Shown one piece after another: positions 28,785 through 34,514 of a DNA stretch of 34,514 bases. The position numbers and the translations under genes are program-made. The DNA comes from JAZLEZ01 sp045615505 (GTDB taxonomy: Bacteria > Spirochaetota > Spirochaetia > Sphaerochaetales > Sphaerochaetaceae), in NCBI GenBank assembly GCA_045615505.1, contig JAZLEZ010000064.1, positions 1 to 34,514 of the forward strand, read 5' to 3'. Each line of letters begins with the position of its first letter. Position 1 is the stretch's first letter. The notes below the pieces were generated by a model that saw nothing but the letters and a program-made list of their open reading frames with translations, ran no database searches and was not told the DNA's origin.

Positions 28785-28855
28785 GCGCCTGTGGTATAAC
28801 GGTATTACCTCAGCCCTCCAAGCTGAAGACGCGGGTTCGACTCCCGTCGGGCGCT
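28785..28855 (+). tRNA. tRNA-Gly (anticodon TCC)
   Basis: The 71-base cloverleaf has acceptor GCGCCTG/CGGGCGC with one G-U pair, anticodon stem TCAGC/GCTGA with loop CCTCCAA (TCC), T-stem GCGGG/CCCGT and a TTCGACT T-loop. CCA is not encoded. It is probably co-transcribed with rpsU and ends at the terminator at 28862. Confidence 0.95.
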
Positions 28856-28861
28856 TAAATG

Positions 28862-28888
28862 CAACTCCATTTGCGGAGTTGTTTTTTT
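28862..28888 (+). terminator. Rho-independent terminator after tRNA-Gly
   Basis: CAACTCC (28862-28868) pairs with GGAGTTG (28875-28881) around ATTTGC, followed by seven T. Confidence 0.93.
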
Positions 28889-28921
28889 ATCCGGCAATAA
28901 TGCCAAGTAGGGAGGCTCTTT

Positions 28922-29170
28922 ATGGGTCAGCGCGGAGAAGTTTTTTCAACAAAATTCATTACAAACGATCGAACTTATTTCTTCAATGTCAAGGAAAATT
29001 TCAGAGGTGATATGTATCTCAATGTTGTTGAAAGCAAGGCAACTGAGGATGCAAACCGTTATATCCGTCAGAGTATAATTGTTTATCCTGAAGATTTGGG
29101 AGAGTTTATAAGGGAGTTTCAGAAAGCTGTTGACTATATGAAACTCAATGCTGATAAGAAGGACATTTGA
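28922..29170 (+). CDS. PUR-domain nucleic-acid-binding protein (DUF3276, BpuR-like)
   Basis: The 82-residue protein is a single PUR-alpha-like repeat: GQRGEVFSTKFITNDRTYFF, then NVKENFRGDMYLNVVESKAT, and a helix QSIIVYPEDLGEFIREFQKA. This small family binds single-stranded DNA or RNA. The Borrelia homologue, BpuR, is described as a nucleic-acid-binding regulator. A TAGGGAGG ribosome site (28908-28915) fixes the start. It is a single-gene unit, and its last 26 bases overlap the end of rnhB on the other strand. The target here is unknown. Confidence 0.85.
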   Translation: MGQRGEVFSTKFITNDRTYFFNVKENFRGDMYLNVVESKATEDANRYIRQSIIVYPEDLGEFIREFQKAVDYMKLNADKKDI

Positions 29171-29777
29171 AAGTCTTTCTGTGTATAGGACACATTCCGT
29201 ATTCCTTCAGTGCTGATGCATGCATTCTGCTGGGGTAGCCTTTGTGTTTTGCAAAACCGTATAAAGGCCATCTTCTGTCTGCACATACCATGAATCTGTC
29301 TCTGGCAGTTTTGGCAAGAATGGATGAAGCCATAATCTCATGTACGGTTGCATCGCCTTTGACTATTGCTTTGCACGGTATATCGATATTTACCTTTTTA
29401 TTACCGTCAACCAAAAGAATATCAGCTTTAAGTCCTGATTCCTGCAGTTTCATTTTTACCTTATCATAGGCTCTTTTCATTGCAAGAAGTGAGGCATTCA
29501 ATATGTTAATATCATCGATTTCCGCAGGAGTTGCCCAGCATACACTGTATGCAACAGCTTTTTCCTTTATGATTTTCTCTGCATATTCTCTTTTTTTTTC
29601 GGAAAGTTTCTTTGAATCGTTCAGGATTTCAAAAGGAAAATCTTCAGGAAGAACGACTGCCGCCGCACATACAGGCCCGGCAAGCGGTCCGCGACCGGCT
29701 TCATCTGTTCCTATGATTATCCGAGGTTTCTCCGTTTCAAACAGTTCCGGTTGTACCTGCATATTGTCTTCCCTCAT
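29145..29777 (-). CDS. rnhB: Ribonuclease HII
   Basis: The 210-residue enzyme cleaves RNA in RNA-DNA hybrids and single ribonucleotides in DNA. It has IGTDEAGRGPLAGPVCAAAV with the catalytic Asp-Glu pair, LNDSKKLSEKKRE, DILLVDGNK with the next aspartate, VKGDATVHEIMASSILAKTA, and the late YGFAKHKGYPS motif. Two starts are possible. The ATG at 29777 gives 210 residues with no ribosome site. The ATG at 29762 (205 residues, MQVQPELFETEK) has GAGGGA seven bases upstream and may be the true one. It overlaps the convergent PUR gene by 26 bases and diverges from smc. Confidence 0.94.
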   Translation of the reverse strand: MREDNMQVQPELFETEKPRIIIGTDEAGRGPLAGPVCAAAVVLPEDFPFEILNDSKKLSEKKREYAEKIIKEKAVAYSVCWATPAEIDDINILNASLLAMKRAYDKVKMKLQESGLKADILLVDGNKKVNIDIPCKAIVKGDATVHEIMASSILAKTARDRFMVCADRRWPLYGFAKHKGYPSRMHASALKEYGMCPIHRKTFKCPSYQH

Positions 29778-29794
29778 TTTGTTTTAGTGTATGT

Positions 29795-29822
29795 TTGAAT
29801 TTTATCACAAATATGTTAAAAT
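29795..29822 (+). promoter_or_regulatory. smc promoter
   Basis: TTGAAT (29795-29800), 16 bases, then TAAAAT (29817-29822) preceded by TGT, making an extended -10. A leader of about 24 bases carries GAGG (29844-29847). Confidence 0.65.
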
Positions 29823-29852
29823 TTTTTTCGATTTTGATGAATTGAGGTTCAG

Positions 29853-32651
29853 ATGTTTTTAAAATCCGTTGAACTGTACGGTTTCAAGTCCTTTGCCGAC
29901 AGAACTAAGTTTGAATTTGCCGATGGTATTACATCTCTTCTGGGTCCTAACGGATGCGGAAAAAGCAATGTGGTTGATGCAATTAAATGGGTTTTGGGTA
30001 CACAGGCACTGTCTCAACTCAGGGCAGGCAAGAAAGAAGATGTAATATTCAACGGAACAGATACAAGGCGTATGATGCCTATGTGTGAGGTCATACTTAC
30101 GCTGAACAACGAAGAAAACATCTTGCATATTGAAGCCAGCGAAGTTGAAATCAAACGCAGAATGTTCAGAAACGGTGAAAATGAGTATTTCATCAACCGT
30201 GAAAAAGTTCTTCTTAAGAGTGTTAAAGATTTGTTTATGGATACTGGTGTAGGAAAGTCTGCATACAGCATTCTTGAACAGGGAAAAATAGATCAGATTC
30301 TTTCACTTAAACCTGAAGAGAGAAGATACATTTTTGAAGAAGCCGCCGGAATAAGCCGTTTTAAGCAACAGAGTGAAGAAGCTTCAAGGAAACTTGAAAG
30401 AACTGATGAAAATCTTTCACAGGTTGAGATTATTTTCCGTGAACAGGAAAAACTGTTGAATTCTAGAAAAAATCAGCTTGATAAAGTTCTTAAAAGCAGG
30501 GCTCTGAATGCAAGAAAAGAGGAACTGGAGGTTGACCTTCAGCTGAGCTATGTTCAGTCTCTTTCCAAACTTTATAAAGTCCGTGAGGAAGAGCTTGATG
30601 CAATGCAGATAGAGTTTGATTCCATTGAAGCCGATTTGAATGAAAAAAAATCGGACCTTTCTACTCAGCAAACAGAACTTGAAGAATACAAACTCAATCG
30701 TGAATCGGTTAATGCAGGAATTTACAGAACTGAAGAACAGATTATCTCATTGAACAGAGAGTCCGATATCTACAATGAAAGATACCGGGAAGTTCATCAA
30801 AGAACGAAAGAAGCTCAGCTTAGGGCTCAGCAATATGAAGATAAGCTTAAAAAAGACAGAATCAATCTTGAAGAAAAAGAGGAATCTTTGAATTCGTTGA
30901 GAGATAATGTTGGTATTCTTAAAATCAGTATCAGCAAAATCAGCCGGGATATAGGTCAAACACGCTCCGATAAAGAGTGTTATTTACAAAATATTGAAGA
31001 TTTGAACAGGGAAACGGATTCTCTAGCGGAAGACAGAATAAGAATTACAAATGAAATATCAAAGCTTGCAAATGAGATTTCCGACACTCTTGAAGAAAAC
31101 ATCAAGGGGTGCGGTTACAGTACTTCCGTTAGAAAAAATGCAGAAAAAAAGCTTTTTGACCAGCTGAAAAGAACAGTTACCGTTCTTGAAGAAAGACTGC
31201 GTTGTCTCAGGGATATTGCAGGAGTTCATTTTGAAAAAGAAGTATTTCTGAAGGCTCTTGATGATGCAGATGAAAGTCTGAGAACTGAGCTTGATGAGAT
31301 AAAAGGGCTGTTTCAGGAATACAGCGGAATCATTCCGACTTTCCTTGATGAATTCATTTCTCCTCAGGGTACACTTGCAAGAAAAGCGGAATTAGATAAA
31401 GCTCTTGGGAATTCCTATGCAAAGGAATCTGAAAACAAGGAAAAAACTTCTCAGCTGTATTCGGAAATAGAGCGTCTTGATAAATTGATTATTCTCAAGG
31501 AAACTGAGCTGGGAGATCTCAAACTCCAGCTGACTCAGTATTCAACTAAAATCGAATCCCTTTCCATTCAGATAGCAGAGCAGAGAGATGCTCTCAAACA
31601 GTCTGAATTTAACTTTTCAGATGCAAGTCATGTTATAGATGCGGAAAAAAGTAAGGAATCAGAGGCTGAACAGCAGATTGAAAGGGTAAAAAACAGGCTT
31701 ATCGAGTTAAAACAATTGAATTCTCAATATAAATCCGAGCTTGAACAGATAAATATCAAAATTGATGCAAAATCCCTAAAAATCAATAAATTCAACGATG
31801 ATTATCAGCAGAAATTTTACAGAAAACAGACTTTGATGACAGATATTGCCACAGCTAGGGCAAATCTCCTGAGCCTTAATGAAAGTATTCAGAAAGTCTA
31901 TACGGATTTCTTTGATGATACCGGAAAATCTTTGAGAGAATTCAATGACCACGAAATTACTGCTCCGGTTGAGGACCTGAAGTCTGAACTGGAAACCGTA
32001 AAAAGAAGAATTCAGGATCTTGGTTTTATTAATTTCATGGCTGAAGAAGAGTACAATGAAGCCAAGAAAAACTACGATTTTTACAAGAAGAATCTTGACG
32101 ATCTGACTTCTGCCAAACAGGATCTTGAGCTTGTAATTTCACAGATTAAAACAAAAAGTGAAGAGTTGTTTATTGATACATTCAATCAGATTAATGAAGC
32201 ATTCAGTGAGATGTTCTGTACATTGTTCGGAGGAGGCAAGGCAAAACTGTCCCTTGCAGATGAAGAAAATATACTTCAGTCCGGTATTGATATTCTTGCT
32301 CAGCCGCCCGGAAAGAAAATGTCTTATCTTCCTTCTTTGTCCGGAGGAGAGAAGTCTATGACTGCCGTTGCCCTTCTGTTTGCAACTTATATGGTAAAAC
32401 CGTCTCCTTTCTGCGTCCTTGATGAGATTGATGCGGCTCTTGATGCACGGAACATAGGTGCATTTATGAAAGTTCTGGAAAAATTCGGAGACAAAAGTCA
32501 ATTCATCATCATTACCCATAATAAAAATACTGTTTTGGGTTCCGATAGTCTTTTGGGAATTACTCAGCAGGAAGCCGGTGTATCAAAAATGGTTTGTTAC
32601 AAGCTGGATTCTTCCGGTCATAAGGAAAATCAGGATATTCTTAAGGGTTGA
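29853..32651 (+). CDS. smc: SMC chromosome-condensation ATPase with an atypical short hinge
   Basis: The 932-residue SMC has the N-terminal ATPase half (LYGFKSFADRTKFEFADG, then Walker A GPNGCGKS at 31-38) and the C-terminal half with signature LSGGEKS (829 on), Walker B PFCVLDEIDAALDARN and the D-loop. Long coiled coils lie between. The middle, about residues 417-525 (from IKGCGYSTSVRKNAEKK to TLARKAELDKAL), is where the hinge should be, but I see none of the glycine-rich hinge motifs, and the protein is some 200 residues shorter than usual SMCs. SMC dimers with ScpA/ScpB organise and separate chromosomes. It leads the smc-ffh-rpsP-khpA run. Confidence 0.9.
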   Translation: MFLKSVELYGFKSFADRTKFEFADGITSLLGPNGCGKSNVVDAIKWVLGTQALSQLRAGKKEDVIFNGTDTRRMMPMCEVILTLNNEENILHIEASEVEIKRRMFRNGENEYFINREKVLLKSVKDLFMDTGVGKSAYSILEQGKIDQILSLKPEERRYIFEEAAGISRFKQQSEEASRKLERTDENLSQVEIIFREQEKLLNSRKNQLDKVLKSRALNARKEELEVDLQLSYVQSLSKLYKVREEELDAMQIEFDSIEADLNEKKSDLSTQQTELEEYKLNRESVNAGIYRTEEQIISLNRESDIYNERYREVHQRTKEAQLRAQQYEDKLKKDRINLEEKEESLNSLRDNVGILKISISKISRDIGQTRSDKECYLQNIEDLNRETDSLAEDRIRITNEISKLANEISDTLEENIKGCGYSTSVRKNAEKKLFDQLKRTVTVLEERLRCLRDIAGVHFEKEVFLKALDDADESLRTELDEIKGLFQEYSGIIPTFLDEFISPQGTLARKAELDKALGNSYAKESENKEKTSQLYSEIERLDKLIILKETELGDLKLQLTQYSTKIESLSIQIAEQRDALKQSEFNFSDASHVIDAEKSKESEAEQQIERVKNRLIELKQLNSQYKSELEQINIKIDAKSLKINKFNDDYQQKFYRKQTLMTDIATARANLLSLNESIQKVYTDFFDDTGKSLREFNDHEITAPVEDLKSELETVKRRIQDLGFINFMAEEEYNEAKKNYDFYKKNLDDLTSAKQDLELVISQIKTKSEELFIDTFNQINEAFSEMFCTLFGGGKAKLSLADEENILQSGIDILAQPPGKKMSYLPSLSGGEKSMTAVALLFATYMVKPSPFCVLDEIDAALDARNIGAFMKVLEKFGDKSQFIIITHNKNTVLGSDSLLGITQQEAGVSKMVCYKLDSSGHKENQDILKG

Positions 32652-32664
32652 TCCGGCTATAAAA

Positions 32665-32693
32665 TTGACAATTCGTGCATAATTATATATAAA
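32665..32693 (+). promoter_or_regulatory. ffh promoter, leaderless layout
   Basis: TTGACA (32665-32670, consensus), a 17-base spacer and TATAAA (32688-32693). The ATG at 32702 is eight bases beyond the -10, so transcription should begin at or just before it. No ribosome site is present. Confidence 0.75.
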
Positions 32694-32701
32694 TACTCGT
32701 T

Positions 32702-34039
32702 ATGTTCGATTCAATCAGTGATAAGTTTTCGTCAATCATCCGTACTTTTCAGGGTAAGAACAAACTTACAGAGAAGAATATTCAGGATGCTGTAGAAGAA
32801 ATCAAAGTTGCTCTTCTTGATGCCGATGTCAATCTTCGGGTTGTAAGGCGTTTCATCAACAGAACTATGGAAGAGGCTTTGGGAGATAAAGTTCTCAAAG
32901 CAGTCGATCCGGGGCAGCAGTTTGTAAAAGTCGTTTATGACAAGATGGTTCAGCTCCTCGGTGATGCTGATAATCAGAAACTCAACCTCAGGGGACCGGA
33001 CACCGTAACGGTAATTCTGATGATGGGGCTTCAGGGGTCAGGTAAAACCACTACTACTGCAAAACTTGCACTGAAGCTTAAAAAAGACGGTCGCAGAGTT
33101 ATGGCTGCCGCTTGTGACCTTGTCCGTCCCGCTGCTATAACACAGCTGGAAGTTCTGGGTCAGCAGTATGGTTTCCCTGTTTATGCCGAGTACGATTCCA
33201 AGGATTCTGTTTCTGTTGCCTGTTCTGCCTACAAGAAGGCCAAAAAGGAACAGTACGATACTTTGATTATTGATACTTCCGGCAGAATGCATCTTGATCA
33301 GGAAATGATGGCAGAGATTGAAAAACTCTCAAAGTCTGTCAATCCTGATGAAAAGCTGTTCATTGCCGATTCCATGACAGGCCAGAATGCCGTTACCATT
33401 GCTTCTGAATTTGAAGAAAAGGTTGGTATTACAGGTGTAATCCTTACAAAATTCGATTCCGATACCCGAGGCGGTGCAGCTCTATCGCTTAGGGAAGTTG
33501 TAGGAAAACCCATTAAATTCATTGGCAGCGGTGAAAAAGCCGAAGATCTTGAAGTATTTTATCCTGACCGTATGGCAAGTCGTATTCTGGGTATGGGTGA
33601 CATTGTCACTCTTGTGGAAAAAGCTCAGGAAACTTTTGATTTGGAACAGGCCGAGAAACTTCAGAAAAAGATGGCCAAGAAAGAATTTGACCTTCAGGAT
33701 TATCTTGAACAGCTTGAAAATATGACAAAGATGGGTGGAATTGATAAACTTATCGATATGATTCCGGGGGCAAAGGGTAATATTTCGGAAGATGATATAG
33801 ATAAAAAGGAATTAATACGCGAAAAAGCAATTATTCAGTCAATGACCTTAACAGAAAGGCAAAATATTTATATAATAGGTCCAGCCCGTAAGAGAAGAAT
33901 AGCTTCAGGTAGCGGAACTTCTGTGGGTGAAGTGGGTCATCTGCTTAAAAAATTTGAAAAATTGCGGCTGAACATGAAAAAGCTCGCTAAAAATAAACAG
34001 TACCAGAATGCTTTGATGAAGCAGATGGGTATGAATTGA
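32702..34039 (+). CDS. ffh: Signal recognition particle GTPase Ffh (SRP54)
   Basis: The 445-residue Ffh binds signal sequences emerging from ribosomes and delivers them to the SecYEG translocon through FtsY. The N domain (1-90) is followed by the G domain with GLQGSGKTTTTAKLALKL (P-loop), DLVRPAAITQLEVLGQQYGF, DTSGRMHLD (serine in place of the usual alanine), TKFDSDTRGGAALS and GSGEKAEDLEVF. The methionine-rich M domain has GGIDKLIDMIPG and the RNA-binding RKRRIASGSGTSVGEVGHLL. It directly follows smc, and rpsP and khpA follow. The start codon has a strong promoter almost abutting it. Confidence 0.97.
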   Translation: MFDSISDKFSSIIRTFQGKNKLTEKNIQDAVEEIKVALLDADVNLRVVRRFINRTMEEALGDKVLKAVDPGQQFVKVVYDKMVQLLGDADNQKLNLRGPDTVTVILMMGLQGSGKTTTTAKLALKLKKDGRRVMAAACDLVRPAAITQLEVLGQQYGFPVYAEYDSKDSVSVACSAYKKAKKEQYDTLIIDTSGRMHLDQEMMAEIEKLSKSVNPDEKLFIADSMTGQNAVTIASEFEEKVGITGVILTKFDSDTRGGAALSLREVVGKPIKFIGSGEKAEDLEVFYPDRMASRILGMGDIVTLVEKAQETFDLEQAEKLQKKMAKKEFDLQDYLEQLENMTKMGGIDKLIDMIPGAKGNISEDDIDKKELIREKAIIQSMTLTERQNIYIIGPARKRRIASGSGTSVGEVGHLLKKFEKLRLNMKKLAKNKQYQNALMKQMGMN

Positions 34040-34057
34040 GTTCGCTAGGAGGAAAAC

Positions 34058-34330
34058 GTGAGCGTAAGTATCAGACTGAAGAGATTCGGTACAAAGAAAA
34101 GACCTTATTACAGAGTTGTAGTAATTGATTCAAGAGAAGCCATCAAGGGTAGTCCTCTTGAGGAAATCGGTTTCTATCATCCTATTGAAGAAGAGTCCAA
34201 ACAGGTCCAGATTAATGCAGACAGAGTTGCATACTGGCTTTCAAAAGGTGCTCAGCCTTCAAATACTGTTAAGGGTTTGCTTTCAAGACAGGGTATTCAG
34301 ATTACCAGAAAAGCTTCTGCAGAGGAGTGA
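34058..34330 (+). CDS. rpsP: 30S ribosomal protein S16 (bS16)
   Basis: The 90-residue bS16 begins SVSIRLKRFGTKKRPYYRVV, then VIDSREAIKGSPLEEIGFYH and ADRVAYWLSKGAQPSNTVKG, all typical of the family. bS16 is an early-assembly protein of the small subunit. The GTG start at 34058 is fixed by AGGAGG at 34047-34052. The order ffh, rpsP, khpA matches the widespread ffh-rpsP-khpA-rimM-trmD-rplS cluster, so rimM, trmD and rplS are expected beyond the window. Confidence 0.97.
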   Translation: MSVSIRLKRFGTKKRPYYRVVVIDSREAIKGSPLEEIGFYHPIEEESKQVQINADRVAYWLSKGAQPSNTVKGLLSRQGIQITRKASAEE

Positions 34331-34335
34331 TTTCT

Positions 34336-34514
34336 GTGGAAAAGGAACTGGTTGAATATATTGTCAGATCCTTGGTTGATAATCCTGAAGAAGTTGAGCT
34401 TAATGTTATTGAAGGTGAAAAATCTACAATCCTTGAATTGAGAGTTTCTCCTGAAGATATCGGTAAGGTCATCGGAAAGCAGGGCAGAATTGCTAAGGCT
34501 CTCAGGACTATTCT
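34336..34514 (+). CDS. khpA: KH-domain RNA-binding protein KhpA, 3' end missing
   Basis: The frame starts at GTG 34336, after GAGGAG at 34322-34327, and is open to the window end (59 full codons). It reads EKELVEYIVRSLVDNPEEVE, then a single KH domain with the GxxG loop in VIGKQGRIAKALRTI. KhpA/YlqC proteins are about 75-80 residues long and bind RNA, often with KhpB. The position directly after rpsP is the usual one. It begins six bases after the rpsP stop, so the two are coupled. Confidence 0.93.
   Translation, partial: MEKELVEYIVRSLVDNPEEVELNVIEGEKSTILELRVSPEDIGKVIGKQGRIAKALRTI

Noticed and set aside
1..34514. CRISPR arrays, insertion sequences, prophage or integrase genes
   Set aside because: No regularly spaced repeats, no transposase or integrase motifs and no terminal repeats were seen in either strand. 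The tRNA genes show no attachment-site duplications nearby.

Overview
The window looks like chromosomal DNA from a Treponema-type spirochaete, probably a host-associated, non-pallidum one. The evidence is an A+T-leaning composition, several spirochaetal lipoproteins with loose lipoboxes, a PUR-domain protein like Borrelia BpuR, a shortened SMC, an AtoS/AtoC-type sigma-54 two-component pair beside cvpA, and a group-2-like sigma factor near groES. The species cannot be named from the sequence alone. Gene density is high. There is no gene-free stretch over 300 bases, no CRISPR array, no phage and no insertion sequence.

Layout. (1) 1-2785: housekeeping run of a truncated PpiC-type prolyl isomerase, nusB, map and a phosphoribosyltransferase, closed by a hairpin. 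(2) 2872-5221: an accessory patch with a small XRE regulator and three lipoproteins, closed by a strong terminator. (3) 5319-14295: a head-to-tail, mostly overlapping cluster of secA, cvpA-like, holB-like, histidine kinase (atoS type), sigma-54 response regulator (atoC type) and a DinG-type helicase. (4) 14340-17010: a winged-helix-like orphan, a terminator shared by converging units, groES and a zinc-ribbon acyltransferase on the minus strand, then an unknown plus-strand gene. (5) 17044-20820: a near-canonical sigma-54 promoter with an upstream palindrome, a sigma-70-family factor, then ppdK. (6) 20836-28442: tRNA-Thr (minus), a predicted outer-membrane barrel, a small unknown gene, tsaD, tRNA-Gln and tRNA-Glu, an ABC-F ATPase, coaX, a Gfo/Idh oxidoreductase (minus) and an M29-like protein. 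(7) 28472-34514: rpsU and tRNA-Gly, a PUR-domain protein, rnhB (minus), then smc, ffh, rpsP and khpA, cut by the window end.

How the genes work together. The clearest regulatory story is a possible sigma cascade. A cytosolic histidine kinase and a sigma-54 activator are encoded at 9676-12196, and the only good -24/-12 promoter I saw drives a 279-residue sigma factor at 17159. This has the same wiring as the Rrp2-RpoN-RpoS pathway of Borrelia, but here it is inferred from sequence only.

The second theme is transcription-unit architecture. At least eight genes that appear to begin units (secA, cvpA-like, the 14340 gene, the acyltransferase, the 22446 gene, the ABC-F gene, the 27423 gene and ffh) have a -10-like element ending 6-9 bases before the start codon and no Shine-Dalgarno sequence. 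The sigma-54 promoter is placed the same way. This predicts widespread leaderless mRNAs. Other genes (lipoprotein 4010, groES, ppdK, rpsU, PUR, smc, rpsP) have ordinary leaders with Shine-Dalgarno sequences.
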